Shown here in pieces: positions 53,905 to 63,218 of a stretch of 64,000 nt of DNA (positions within the stretch are counted from its first letter, which is position 1; the number at the start of each line of letters is the position of its first letter). The position numbers and the translations under genes were made by a program. The stretch covers positions 1 through 64,000 of the forward strand of contig QZJZ01000031.1 of NCBI GenBank assembly GCA_003599815.1. The letters are read 5' to 3'. Source of the DNA: Candidatus Auribacter fodinae. Lineage in GTDB: Bacteria > Auribacterota > Auribacteria > Auribacterales > Auribacteraceae. The notes under the pieces were generated by a model that ran no database searches, was not told the origin of the DNA, and saw nothing but the letters and a program-made list of their open reading frames with translations.

Positions 53905-55827
53905 ATGACGACTAAATATCTATTTGACATAAATTCGCCGCAGGATCTAAAAAAAATTCCGCAGGATCAACTGCCATTGGTTTGTCAGGAAATAAGAGAC
54001 CTCATCCTCCGGGTCGTCTCTCAAAGGGGTGGACATCTTGCCTCAAACCTCGGCGCGGTTGAACTCACTGTCGCATTGCATTATTTATATGATGCCCCGT
54101 ACGATAAAATTGTCTGGGATGTGGGACATCAGTCTTATACACATAAAATTCTGACAGGAAGGCGTGAACGGTTCTGCACTCTGCGTAGTTATAAAGGAAT
54201 TAGCGGCTTTCCAAAACCGACGGAAAGTATCTATGATACGTTTGTATCAGGTCACGCCAATACTGCTATTTCTGCCGGGCTCGGCATGCTGACCGCGATG
54301 GACAAACAGCATAAAAAGGGACATGTTATTTCCTTGATCGGCGACGCCACATTAACGGGTGGAATGGCGTATGAAGCGCTTAATAATGCCGGACATATGA
54401 AAAAGAATTTTTTGGTAATCCTTAATGACAATGAGATGGCGATATCAAAAAATGTAGGGGGAATAGCCAGATATCTCAATAAAATAATTACCACACCGTT
54501 TTATAATAGATTAAAAAAAGACATGGAATTCCTGCTCAACAAAATTCCTTCGCTTGGCAAGAATGTTATAAAAACTTCTCAAAAACTTGAAGAGGGGATC
54601 AAGAACCTTTTTGTACCCGGCGCATTATTTGAGGAACTGGGATTCCGTTACTTCGGTCCAGTTGACGGCCACGATATTTTTGAACTGCTTTCCATTCTGC
54701 GCAGTATCAAAGATAATCCGGAACCAATGATTCTACACATCATTACAAAAAAAGGAAAAGGATACAAACCGGCAGAAGACAATCCGGAAAATTTTCATGG
54801 AGCAGTACCGTTTGAAATCGAAACCGGAGAAGCAAAAAATAAGACAAAAACTGACAAGTTTACAGGTGTTTTCGGCAAAACAATGGTCGAGCTCACTCAA
54901 CAAAATAACCATATTGTCGGAATCACCGCCGCCATGTGTTCCGGCACGGGGTTAACAGAGTTTGCTCACACATACCCTGACCGCTTCTATGATGTCGGTA
55001 TAGCTGAACAGCACGCAGTTACTTTTGCAGGCGGCCTGGCAAAAGAAGGAATGCGCCCTGTAGTCGCAATATATTCGTCTTTTATGCAGAGAGCCTACGA
55101 TCAGGTGATCCATGACGTATGTTTACAGAATGTGCCGGTATGTTTCGTTATGGACAGAGCAGGGCTTGTTGGGGAAGACGGCCCAACCCATCACGGAGCG
55201 TATGATATCTCGTTTTTGAGGGCAGTTCCCAATTTAGTAGTTGCCCAGCCAAAAGACGGTAACGAATTAAGGTCACTGCTCGCTACGGCAACAGACTATC
55301 CGGGCCCTTTTGCGATTCGTATACCGAAAACATCCGTACCTGTCCCTACTGATTACACAAAACCGCTTACCAAAATTGATATTGGCAAGGGCGAAATTAT
55401 ACGTACGGGAACTGATGCGACAATTATAACTATCGGCAACCATGTACATACAGTCCAAACCGTTTGTGATGAACTGGCTAAAGAAGGTATGAATATTGGC
55501 ATCGTCAATGCACGCTTTATTAAACCTCTTGATAAAGAGCTTCTTATATCGCTGTTTGCCTTGAATAAACCTATTATCACTATTGAAGATAACGCACTGG
55601 CGGGAGGGTTTGGCTCAGCCGTACTGGAATTGCTTCATGATACCGGACACTCTTCTACACCTGTGTTACGGCTTGGGATCAAAGATGAATTTATCACGCA
55701 TGGCAGCCTTGATATTCTGTATCACTTATGTGACATTGACAACGAAGGTATTAAGAAAAGAATTGTTGAATTCATGCAAAATATTGCAAATGAATCCTTT
55801 CTTACAATATCAAAACCTTTTAAATGA
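53905..55827 (+). CDS. dxs: 1-deoxy-D-xylulose-5-phosphate synthase
   Basis: A 640-aa thiamine-diphosphate enzyme that begins the MEP isoprenoid pathway from pyruvate and glyceraldehyde 3-phosphate. 'SQRGGHLASNLGAVELTVAL' and VWDVGHQSYTHKILTGR are at the N-terminus. The ThDP motif is IGDATLTGGMAYEALNNAG (the GDG third residue is Ala). The central domain has DVGIAEQHAVTFAGGLA, and the last domain IGNHVHTVQTVCDEL. Overlaps tlyA by ATGA. Confidence 0.97.
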   Translation: MTTKYLFDINSPQDLKKIPQDQLPLVCQEIRDLILRVVSQRGGHLASNLGAVELTVALHYLYDAPYDKIVWDVGHQSYTHKILTGRRERFCTLRSYKGISGFPKPTESIYDTFVSGHANTAISAGLGMLTAMDKQHKKGHVISLIGDATLTGGMAYEALNNAGHMKKNFLVILNDNEMAISKNVGGIARYLNKIITTPFYNRLKKDMEFLLNKIPSLGKNVIKTSQKLEEGIKNLFVPGALFEELGFRYFGPVDGHDIFELLSILRSIKDNPEPMILHIITKKGKGYKPAEDNPENFHGAVPFEIETGEAKNKTKTDKFTGVFGKTMVELTQQNNHIVGITAAMCSGTGLTEFAHTYPDRFYDVGIAEQHAVTFAGGLAKEGMRPVVAIYSSFMQRAYDQVIHDVCLQNVPVCFVMDRAGLVGEDGPTHHGAYDISFLRAVPNLVVAQPKDGNELRSLLATATDYPGPFAIRIPKTSVPVPTDYTKPLTKIDIGKGEIIRTGTDATIITIGNHVHTVQTVCDELAKEGMNIGIVNARFIKPLDKELLISLFALNKPIITIEDNALAGGFGSAVLELLHDTGHSSTPVLRLGIKDEFITHGSLDILYHLCDIDNEGIKKRIVEFMQNIANESFLTISKPFK

Positions 55828-56567
55828 AAAAAAAACAGCGGGTAGATCAACTCCTTGTTGCCCTCGGGCATTTTTCAACACGAGAACAGGCTAAACGGGC
55901 TGTAATGGCAGGGTTTGTTTCGGTTGAGGGAATACAACACTTAAAACCCGGTCAATTGATTGATACAGAAACAGAATTTATCATTAAAGAACGTGAACCG
56001 TTCGTTTCAAGAGGCGGGTATAAACTTCAGGCCGCACTAGACGGCTTTAACTTATCCGTATGCAGTAAAATATGTCTTGATGTCGGAGCGTCAACCGGCG
56101 GTTTTACCGATTGCCTTCTGCAATACGGCGCAAAAAAAGTATATTCCGTCGACGTTGGCAAGGGATTAATGGATTGGTCCCTGCGCAACGATCCGCGTGT
56201 TGTGCTGATTGAAGAAAAAAATGCCCGGTATATGGTTGCTGATGATATTCCCGAACAAGTAGATATACTCACCATAGACGCATCGTTTATTTCGTTAAAA
56301 ATAATCATTCCTGCGGTACTGCCGTTCTTGAAGACCGGCGGTTATCTCTTGCCGTTGGTGAAACCTCAATTTGAAGCGGGAAAAGGACAAGTTGGAAAAA
56401 ACGGTGTCGTAAAAGATAAAAATCTTATTTTAAATATCCTTGATGATATGATAGAATTCTTAACTTCTATCGGTTTGGAGGTTAATGGAAGAGTGAGGTC
56501 GCCAATTCTCGGGCCTGCTGGAAATAAGGAGTTTCTCATTTGGGCGATAAAACCATCAGTTCGATAG
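55824..56567 (+). CDS. tlyA: TlyA-family rRNA (cytidine-2'-O) methyltransferase
   Basis: A 247-aa protein with an N-terminal S4 RNA-binding domain (QRVDQLLVALGHFSTREQAK) and an FtsJ-like methyltransferase domain: FVSRGGYKLQAALDGF, LDVGASTGGFTDCLLQYGAK, TIDASFISLKIIIP and 'KPQFEAGKGQVGKNGVVKD'. TlyA methylates C1409 of 16S rRNA and in some species C1920 of 23S. It lies between dxs and nadK, as in many genomes. Confidence 0.94.
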   Translation: MKKKQRVDQLLVALGHFSTREQAKRAVMAGFVSVEGIQHLKPGQLIDTETEFIIKEREPFVSRGGYKLQAALDGFNLSVCSKICLDVGASTGGFTDCLLQYGAKKVYSVDVGKGLMDWSLRNDPRVVLIEEKNARYMVADDIPEQVDILTIDASFISLKIIIPAVLPFLKTGGYLLPLVKPQFEAGKGQVGKNGVVKDKNLILNILDDMIEFLTSIGLEVNGRVRSPILGPAGNKEFLIWAIKPSVR

Positions 56568-57406
56568 GTATTTTTGTCAATCCTTATAAAAATGTCGATA
56601 AATACGTGCGCCAAATTATAGGATACGCACAGCAGACCGGGTGGTCGTGGGCTGTTAATCATGCTGATGTTGCCGCATCGGCGGGTTGTAAAAACTGCTA
56701 TGTACCTGAAGAAGAAATGAGCGGCACAGTTGATATGGGGATAACCCTTGGCGGGGACGGAACACTACTTCGGGCGGCACGTTTTCTTGGCGCCAGAGGT
56801 AAGCCGATATTGGGAATCAATCTTGGCGGGCTTGGCTTTTTAACGGAAGCGATGCCGCATCACCTTGAGGATGCTCTTGAACGTCTCGCTCACAGCGACT
56901 ACTGGATCGAAGAACGGCTGTCGCTTATCTGCGAAATAGAGAATGAGCCTGAACGTTTTTTTGCGCTTAATGATGTCGTCGCGACAGGTGAAGCAATATC
57001 GCGCCTTGTGACGATTGAGGTTCATATCAACAATCAATACCTCACGAATTATGTAGCCGACGGGTTGATTGTCGCAACACCGACAGGATCAACTGCTCAT
57101 TCGCTGTCCGCAGGCGGCCCGATATTGTCACCGGACACCGAAGCTATCCTGTTGACTCCAATATGCCCGCACACACTGACTAATCGTCCGATAGTGGTAA
57201 ATAAAGGGTCAGTGGTTCAGATCGCCATCGTTTCGCAGGATGGGGAAGGATTGATTACGATCGACGGACAATGTAAATTAAGAATCAAAAAAGGTACCCG
57301 TGTTACAATTAGAGCAGGAGAAGAAAATTTTAAACTGGTATCTTTTAGAAGCCATTCCTACTTTGAGATTCTTCATACAAAACTCTATTGGGGAGGTCAT
57401 AGATGA
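56540..57406 (+). CDS. nadK: NAD kinase
   Basis: A 288-aa enzyme that makes NADP from NAD. GITLGGDGTLLRAARFLG is the catalytic GGDGT loop (about residue 72), and GINLGGLGFLTEA, ALNDVVATGE and ATPTGSTAHSLSAGGP follow. The start is TTG 56540 with AGGAG eight bases upstream, overlapping the tlyA end by 28 nt. A coupled vor operon starts at its stop (ATGA). Confidence 0.95.
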   Translation: MGDKTISSIGIFVNPYKNVDKYVRQIIGYAQQTGWSWAVNHADVAASAGCKNCYVPEEEMSGTVDMGITLGGDGTLLRAARFLGARGKPILGINLGGLGFLTEAMPHHLEDALERLAHSDYWIEERLSLICEIENEPERFFALNDVVATGEAISRLVTIEVHINNQYLTNYVADGLIVATPTGSTAHSLSAGGPILSPDTEAILLTPICPHTLTNRPIVVNKGSVVQIAIVSQDGEGLITIDGQCKLRIKKGTRVTIRAGEENFKLVSFRSHSYFEILHTKLYWGGHR

Positions 57407-57645
57407 ATCGTTTTAACGTCAACAAAAACAAATGCAAAGGATGTGGGTTGTGCCCTCGTGTCTGCCCAAAAAAAATACTTCGGATGGGCGATAATATGAA
57501 TGATGTCGGCAACCGGTATGTCGAATGCATTGATGATGATAAATGTATCATGTGTTGTATGTGTGCCACTATGTGTCCTGACTGGGCTATTTCAATATGT
57601 GACCCGCGTGAAAACAAAATTCTATTTGAGAGTGAGCGATCATGA
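57403..57645 (+). CDS. 2-oxoacid:ferredoxin oxidoreductase, delta (ferredoxin-like) subunit
   Basis: An 80-aa protein with two [4Fe-4S] motifs, CKGCGLCPRVCP (residues 9-20) and CIMCCMCATMCP (residues 46-57). It is the electron-transfer subunit of a VOR/KOR-type enzyme. Its ATG overlaps nadK and its stop overlaps the alpha subunit gene, so four subunits are coupled in one run. Confidence 0.92.
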   Translation: MNRFNVNKNKCKGCGLCPRVCPKKILRMGDNMNDVGNRYVECIDDDKCIMCCMCATMCPDWAISICDPRENKILFESERS

Positions 57646-58712
57646 GTAAAAAAGAATTATTATGCGGCAATGAAGCGATTTCTGAAGCCGCTATCAAAGC
57701 AGGGTGCAGATACTATTATGGGTATCCTATCACTCCGCAAAACGAAATATCTGCATATATGGCATTGCATTTGCCAAAAGTCGACGGAACCTTTATACAA
57801 GCGGAAAGTGAAATTGCGGCAATCAATATGGCCGCCGGCACCGCCGCGACAGGCAAGCGGGTAATGACATCATCGTCAGGACCGGGACTAAGCCTGAAAC
57901 AGGAAGGGTTATCTTTCTTTGCCGCGGCAGAACTTCCATTGGTGGTTGTAGATGCCATGAGAGCAGGCCCGGGGCTCGGAAATATAACCCCGTCTCAGGC
58001 TGATTATTTTCAGGCTACCCGTGGCGGCGGGCATGGTGATTACCGCCAGATAGTACTGGCTCCGGCATCCGTCAGCGAAGCCGCAGAACTAACCAGACGG
58101 GCGTTCTATCTTGCAGATAAATATCGTATTGTGGCTATGTTGCTCCTTGACGGCATGTTAGCGCAGACTCGCGAGCCTGTTGTTATTAATCAGGATCCGC
58201 TGGAAGATGATTTTGATAAAAGCTGGGCTGTTACAGGCTGTAAAGGACGTACTCCAAACGTGGTTAAGTCTCTTTTTCTGCAGGAAAGAAGCCTTGAGGA
58301 ATTTATTGAAAAACAGCTTATAAAATACTCTGTAATCGAAGAGACAGAGACTGAAGCTGAACTGTATCATACTGCTGATGCAGAGTATATTTTAATTGCC
58401 TATGGTACACCTGCCCGTATGTGCAGATCAGTTGTTGACAGGTATCGGGCTAAAGGGATCAAAGTAGGATTACTCCGCCCTGTAACTCTCTGGCCGTACC
58501 CATCACGGATGCTAAGAGATACGCTACGCCACGCTAAACATTATCTGGTTGTGGAATGGAGTGCGGGGCAGATGTTTGAAGATGTCCGCATAGCGCTCGG
58601 TTATGACAGGCCGATACACCTACTCAGTAAACTTGGCGGCAGTCTGATGGACATAGAAGAAATCGATAACAAGCTCGATGAACTGCTGATAAATCAGGGG
58701 GCAAGAATATGA
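57642..58712 (+). CDS. vorB: 2-oxoacid:ferredoxin oxidoreductase, alpha subunit (VorB/KorA-like)
   Basis: A 356-aa subunit. 'CRYYYGYPITPQNEISAYMA' and TFIQAESEIAAINMAAGTAA near residues 25-70, then TSSSGPGLSLKQEGLSFFAA. The C-terminal part holds AYGTPARMCRSVVDRYRAKG. Sequence style and length resemble 3-methyl-2-oxobutanoate (2-oxoisovalerate) oxidoreductase VorB. 2-oxoglutarate is the alternative substrate. Overlaps both neighbours by four bases. Confidence 0.88.
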   Translation: MSKKELLCGNEAISEAAIKAGCRYYYGYPITPQNEISAYMALHLPKVDGTFIQAESEIAAINMAAGTAATGKRVMTSSSGPGLSLKQEGLSFFAAAELPLVVVDAMRAGPGLGNITPSQADYFQATRGGGHGDYRQIVLAPASVSEAAELTRRAFYLADKYRIVAMLLLDGMLAQTREPVVINQDPLEDDFDKSWAVTGCKGRTPNVVKSLFLQERSLEEFIEKQLIKYSVIEETETEAELYHTADAEYILIAYGTPARMCRSVVDRYRAKGIKVGLLRPVTLWPYPSRMLRDTLRHAKHYLVVEWSAGQMFEDVRIALGYDRPIHLLSKLGGSLMDIEEIDNKLDELLINQGARI

Positions 58713-59437
58713 CAACATACACAATGCCCGAATCGCTCAAAAATGTACGGACTCATTATTGTCCGGGATGCAGTCATGGAATTATTCATAAAATACTGGC
58801 GGAATGCATAGACGAACTGAATATGCGGGAAAACACAGTCGGTGTTTCGCCCGTTGGCTGTGCTGTTATCGCCTATGAATACCTGAACTTGGATATGGTT
58901 GAAGCATTGCATGGAAGGGCGCCGGCGATAGCGACAGGGCTTAAACGTGCATTGCCGGACAAACTCGTCTTCACATACCAGGGTGACGGTGACCTGCTGG
59001 CAATCGGTATCTCGGAGTTAATACATGCCGCCAATCGCGGAGAAAACTTTACGATTATTTTCGTGAATAACCGGGTATACGGCATGACTGGCGGACAGAT
59101 GGCTCCAACAACTGCGCCTGGGCAGAAAACCCTCACCACGCCATACGGGCGTGATGGCAAGATGGGGGAACCGATCGACGTAATGCATTTAATAGAACCA
59201 TTCAGCAACGTCAAATACCTTGCGCGAGGCGCGGTTTATCATCCGAATGAGATTCGCAAAACAAAGAACCTTATCAAACGGGCACTGGAGATGCAAATAT
59301 CCGGCGACGGGTTCTCTCTTGTTGAAGTTCTCGCGACATGCCCCACATACTGGAGAATGTCACCGGGTGAAGCTATGGATTATGTGAAAGATAACATCGC
59401 ACCTCACGTCCAAATGGGAGTTATAAAGGAACAATGA
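58709..59437 (+). CDS. 2-oxoacid:ferredoxin oxidoreductase, beta subunit (TPP-binding)
   Basis: A 242-aa subunit. THYCPGCSHGIIHKILAECI is the N-terminal Cys-containing loop (cluster-binding in related enzymes). 'VSPVGCAVIAYEYLN' follows, and the ThDP motif is TYQGDGDLLAIGISELIHAA with NNRVYGMTGGQMAPTT. It decarboxylates the 2-oxoacid and passes electrons to the delta subunit. No separate cluster-binding C-terminal domain. Confidence 0.92.
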   Translation: MTTYTMPESLKNVRTHYCPGCSHGIIHKILAECIDELNMRENTVGVSPVGCAVIAYEYLNLDMVEALHGRAPAIATGLKRALPDKLVFTYQGDGDLLAIGISELIHAANRGENFTIIFVNNRVYGMTGGQMAPTTAPGQKTLTTPYGRDGKMGEPIDVMHLIEPFSNVKYLARGAVYHPNEIRKTKNLIKRALEMQISGDGFSLVEVLATCPTYWRMSPGEAMDYVKDNIAPHVQMGVIKEQ

Positions 59438-59979
59438 TTCATTACGGTATAATTATTTCTGGATTCGGGGGACAAGGGGTTCTGACCTTTGGAAAAATGC
59501 TGGCGCTGGCTGGTATGGAAGACGGATTTCAGGTCACATATTACCCTTCATACGGCGCTGAAGTACGGGGTGGGACTGCTCATTGTGGTGTAATTATATC
59601 TGACTCAACAATTGCATCCCCAATTGTATATAAAGCTGACGTGCTGATCGCTATGAACGATCCGTCTCTACGCAAATTTTTGCCCCGACTAAAAGATCAT
59701 GGAAAACTGCTGTGTAATTCGTCTCTTATCGCGCCGGATTTTTTCAGACATAACGGCAGAGAGCTGTTCTCAATACCTGCGACAGAATTATCCCGCGAGA
59801 TGAAAATGGAAAAAGCGACAAATATGATGATGGCAGGGTATTTCTTCAAACATTTTCCTTTACTGAATGAAGAATCTTTTTTAAACTCTCTCGACGATGT
59901 ATTTCCTAACATAACTCAGGAATTAAAAACAAAAAACAGAGAAATTTTCAGACGAGGTTTTGAGTATGACCCAGCATAA
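59434..59979 (+). CDS. 2-oxoacid:ferredoxin oxidoreductase, gamma subunit
   Basis: A 181-aa subunit. IIISGFGGQGVLTFGKMLAL is the gamma-domain start, and YYPSYGAEVRGGTAHCGVII the CoA-associated loop. ATNMMMAGYFFKHFPLL sits near the end. AAGGA precedes the ATG, which overlaps the beta gene's stop. The order delta-alpha-beta-gamma completes the enzyme. Confidence 0.93.
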   Translation: MIHYGIIISGFGGQGVLTFGKMLALAGMEDGFQVTYYPSYGAEVRGGTAHCGVIISDSTIASPIVYKADVLIAMNDPSLRKFLPRLKDHGKLLCNSSLIAPDFFRHNGRELFSIPATELSREMKMEKATNMMMAGYFFKHFPLLNEESFLNSLDDVFPNITQELKTKNREIFRRGFEYDPA

Positions 59980-61321
59980 TGATCCAGTAAGGGTTCGATT
60001 CGCGCCAAGCCCGACAGGATATTTACATATCGGTGGTGCACGTACAGCTTTGTTTAACTGGCTTTTCGCTCATGCAAATAACGGCAAAATGATCTTACGT
60101 ATCGAGGATACCGACCGGGAACGGTCTACCCTCGAAGACGTTGACCGAATAATAGAAAGCCTTAAATGGCTGGGGCTGAACTGGGATGAAGGCCCTTTTT
60201 TTCAATCGGAACGTAAAGAACTATATCGCGAATACGCTCAGAAACTCATAGATCAAGGACTGGCATATTATTCCGATGAACAACGCGGAGAACATCAGGC
60301 GATTATTTTTTCTATTCCGAACGAAAAAGTAGTAATTGATGATATTATTCACGGTCCGATGGAGTTTGACAACAGCCTGATTAAAGACCTTGTGATATTT
60401 AAATCCGATGGATTTCCCACATATAACTTTGCTTGCGTTGTCGATGACGCTCTTATGGGAATAACCCACATTATTCGCGGTGACGACCATATATCAAATA
60501 CTCCGAAACAGATTCCATTATATAAAGCGCTTGGTTTTCCTGTGCCAAAATTCGCGCATGTCCCCCTTATTCTCGGCAAGGATAAGTCACGTTTAAGCAA
60601 ACGGCATGGGGCAACCTCGGTTCAATCATATCAGGAAGAAGGATTTCTGCCTGATGCTCTGGTGAATTTCCTCGCTCTGCTGGGATGGTCACCCGGAGAC
60701 AACAGGGAACTGATGAATCGCAAAGAACTTATCAGTTTGTTTTCACTTGAGCGAATCAGCAGTAAAAACTCCGTATTTGATGATGAAAAACTACGCTGGA
60801 TGAACAGTGTTTACATCAGGGAATCATCCTACAACGACTATAAAAGCCTTGTTATGCCATTTTTGAAATCAGCAGTTGGTGACGATTGTGAAAAACATCC
60901 TGAGCTTGATTATATCCTGTCGTTATTACAGGAACGCCTTAAGGTTCTCAACGAAATCAGCGAACAGTCATCATTCTTTTTCACTGACGACTTTGAATAC
61001 GACGAAAAATCAGTCGCCAAGCGGTTATTAAAGCCGGAAGTCCCTGAGATATTGTCGAACCTCATACATAAATTAGCCGTTCTTGAGGAATTTACTGATA
61101 AAACTACAGAAAATGCGGCTAGGGAGCTGGTTGAAGAAATGGGTATCTCCGGCGGTGCGGTTATTCATCCCGTCCGTGTCGCGCTGACTGGTGTAATGAC
61201 TGGGCCCGGTCTGTTTGAGATTATGCAGGCGCTCGGCAAAGAAAAATGCCTTATACGCATTCAGAATGCTATTGATCTTATCAACAGCAGGAGCAGTAGC
61301 AGTGTTGACATGGGCAAATAG
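59966..61321 (+). CDS. gltX: glutamyl-tRNA synthetase
   Basis: A 451-aa class I synthetase. The HIGH motif is in FAPSPTGYLHIGGARTALFN (near residue 20), the KMSKS equivalent is SRLSKRHGATS, and NFLALLGWSPGDN follows. A helical anticodon-binding domain ends it. Slightly short (usual 465-490). ATG 59966 has GAGG eight bases upstream, whereas the track start is a TTG two codons earlier. It may be discriminating or non-discriminating; gatCAB is not in view. Confidence 0.95.
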   Translation: MTQHNDPVRVRFAPSPTGYLHIGGARTALFNWLFAHANNGKMILRIEDTDRERSTLEDVDRIIESLKWLGLNWDEGPFFQSERKELYREYAQKLIDQGLAYYSDEQRGEHQAIIFSIPNEKVVIDDIIHGPMEFDNSLIKDLVIFKSDGFPTYNFACVVDDALMGITHIIRGDDHISNTPKQIPLYKALGFPVPKFAHVPLILGKDKSRLSKRHGATSVQSYQEEGFLPDALVNFLALLGWSPGDNRELMNRKELISLFSLERISSKNSVFDDEKLRWMNSVYIRESSYNDYKSLVMPFLKSAVGDDCEKHPELDYILSLLQERLKVLNEISEQSSFFFTDDFEYDEKSVAKRLLKPEVPEILSNLIHKLAVLEEFTDKTTENAARELVEEMGISGGAVIHPVRVALTGVMTGPGLFEIMQALGKEKCLIRIQNAIDLINSRSSSSVDMGK

Positions 61322-61892
61322 AATAACTTTTTTTCGTTTGTTCTGTATCCCTGTTTTTATCGGGCTCATTCTGCAATTCAGAGAACGGTACACGCTGGAT
61401 CAGAACGACCCCTTGCTTAATAATATTCGAATTGCGGCATTATTATTATTTCTGTTTGCAGTGATTAGCGACGGCGTAGACGGGTTTCTCGCTCGGTTTA
61501 AGAATCAGAAAACACTTCTTGGCACCATACTGGATCCGATAGCAGATAAACTGCTTCTTGTTTCAGCGACAATAGCATTAAGCCTTCCAATCGGTTTAAA
61601 ATATCAAATACCATCATGGTTAACAGTAACTATTGTCAGCCGTGATATACTCATACTGCTTGGGGCTCTGATACTTTTTATTATTGTGGGAAAAGTAAAG
61701 TTCCTGCCGCATTTCCTCGGGAAATTAACCACTTGTTCACAAATGGTGACTATTGTTCTGGTCTTAATGCAGGCAGGAAGTTGTACTTTTTTTTTCTATC
61801 TTACTTTAAGTTTTACTATCCTCTCAGGACTGTATTATATTTATCGTGAAGCAAAATCGGCAGGACTCAACAACAACCAAGTCACCGTGTAG
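61302..61892 (+). CDS. pgsA: CDP-diacylglycerol-glycerol-3-phosphate phosphatidyltransferase
   Basis: A 196-aa membrane enzyme, with the CDP-alcohol phosphotransferase signature in 'SDGVDGFLARFKNQKTLLG' and TILDPIADK (D-x2-DG-x2-AR-x8-G-x3-D-x3-D). The usual start ITFFRLFCIPVF lies a few residues in. I choose GTG 61302 (MLTWANRITFF) with AGGAG eight bases upstream, inside the end of gltX. The 29 extra residues of the track are unlikely. It makes phosphatidylglycerol phosphate. Confidence 0.9.
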   Translation: MLTWANRITFFRLFCIPVFIGLILQFRERYTLDQNDPLLNNIRIAALLLFLFAVISDGVDGFLARFKNQKTLLGTILDPIADKLLLVSATIALSLPIGLKYQIPSWLTVTIVSRDILILLGALILFIIVGKVKFLPHFLGKLTTCSQMVTIVLVLMQAGSCTFFFYLTLSFTILSGLYYIYREAKSAGLNNNQVTV

Positions 61893-61898
61893 GGGAAA

Positions 61899-63206
61899 AT
61901 GCAAAATTTACCAAAAGTAGCTATCGTCGGACGCCCTAATGTCGGCAAATCTTCATTATTCAACCGTCTGATCGGTATGCGTAAAGCCATAGTCGATCCT
62001 GAAAGCGGCGTTACCCGCGACCGCATCTATGCGGATATGGAATGGGATGCCTATAATTTCACATTAATAGATACTGGCGGAATTAATTTTGATAAGACCT
62101 GTTCAGTCTCTCAACTTATTTTCAAACAAGCTCAGCTTGGCGTCGAGGAAGCGGATGCTATTATCATGCTGGTCGACGGAAAAGATGGGTTAAACCCCTT
62201 TGATAAAGACATAACTGAACTGCTCCGGGGATATTCCAAACCTGTGGTGCTGGCTATCAATAAGATCGATATTGTAGAGCAGATGAATCTTGTCACCGAA
62301 TTTTATCAGCTCGGGTTTGAAAGAATATTTCCTGTTTCAGCCACGCATGGGCTCGGCCTTGATGACCTGCTTATTGAAATCACCACATATCTTCCCCGCG
62401 CCGGGGCGGTCGAAGAAATCGATATTGATAAAATCACTATTGTAGGAAAGCCGAATGTCGGTAAATCAACATTGCTCAATGCCGTGCTTAAAGAAGACAG
62501 GGCTATGGTCGATTCCGTACCAGGTACTACGCGCGACATTATAGATACTCGTGTTTCAATCTGTGAAAAACAGTACATTCTGGTGGATACGGCAGGAATA
62601 CGCCACAAAAAGAAATTCGATAACAACGTGGAAACCTATGCTTTTTTTCGTACTGAAAGTACAATCAAACGGTCGGATTTAGTGTTGATGCTCATCGATG
62701 CCGAGCATGGTATAACCCGTCAGGATAACAGGATTATCTCGATGGTCATTGAAATGGGCAAATCCATGCTGCTGGTGGTCAATAAATGGGACCTGATAAA
62801 GGGGTGTTCTCAGAAAGATTACATTCAAAAAATGATAAAAATACAAAAGCATATATCATATGTCCCCGTAATTTTTATATCCGCATTGAATAAGAGCAAT
62901 ATTCCCGCAATCTTTCAGAAAGCCGAGCAGGTTCTTGAATCATCGAAAACAAAAGTTCAGACTGCATTGCTGAATAAAATGATAAGCGATGCTCAGATAC
63001 ATCGGCCGCCTCCATTGCAAAACAATAAAAAGCGCTTGAAGATTTACTACGCCGTGCAAACTGGTATACGCCCTCCGGTTTTTACATTGTATGTCAATTC
63101 TAAAAAATACTTAACGGAAAACTACAAACGGTATATAGTAAACATAATGCGCCAGCTTTTTTCTTATGAAGGGTCACCCATTATCGTTCACGCAAAATCA
63201 AAGTAG
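61899..63206 (+). CDS. der: ribosome-assembly GTPase Der (EngA)
   Basis: A 435-aa protein with two G domains in tandem, unique to Der. The first has GRPNVGKSSLFNRLIGM with DTGG and NKID, and the second GKPNVGKSTLLNAVLKEDRA with DTAGIRHKKKF and VNKWDLIKG. A C-terminal KH-like domain (RPPPLQNNKKRLKIYYAVQT) follows. It matures the 50S subunit. Confidence 0.97.
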   Translation: MQNLPKVAIVGRPNVGKSSLFNRLIGMRKAIVDPESGVTRDRIYADMEWDAYNFTLIDTGGINFDKTCSVSQLIFKQAQLGVEEADAIIMLVDGKDGLNPFDKDITELLRGYSKPVVLAINKIDIVEQMNLVTEFYQLGFERIFPVSATHGLGLDDLLIEITTYLPRAGAVEEIDIDKITIVGKPNVGKSTLLNAVLKEDRAMVDSVPGTTRDIIDTRVSICEKQYILVDTAGIRHKKKFDNNVETYAFFRTESTIKRSDLVLMLIDAEHGITRQDNRIISMVIEMGKSMLLVVNKWDLIKGCSQKDYIQKMIKIQKHISYVPVIFISALNKSNIPAIFQKAEQVLESSKTKVQTALLNKMISDAQIHRPPPLQNNKKRLKIYYAVQTGIRPPVFTLYVNSKKYLTENYKRYIVNIMRQLFSYEGSPIIVHAKSK

Positions 63207-63218
63207 AGGTCTGTGAAT

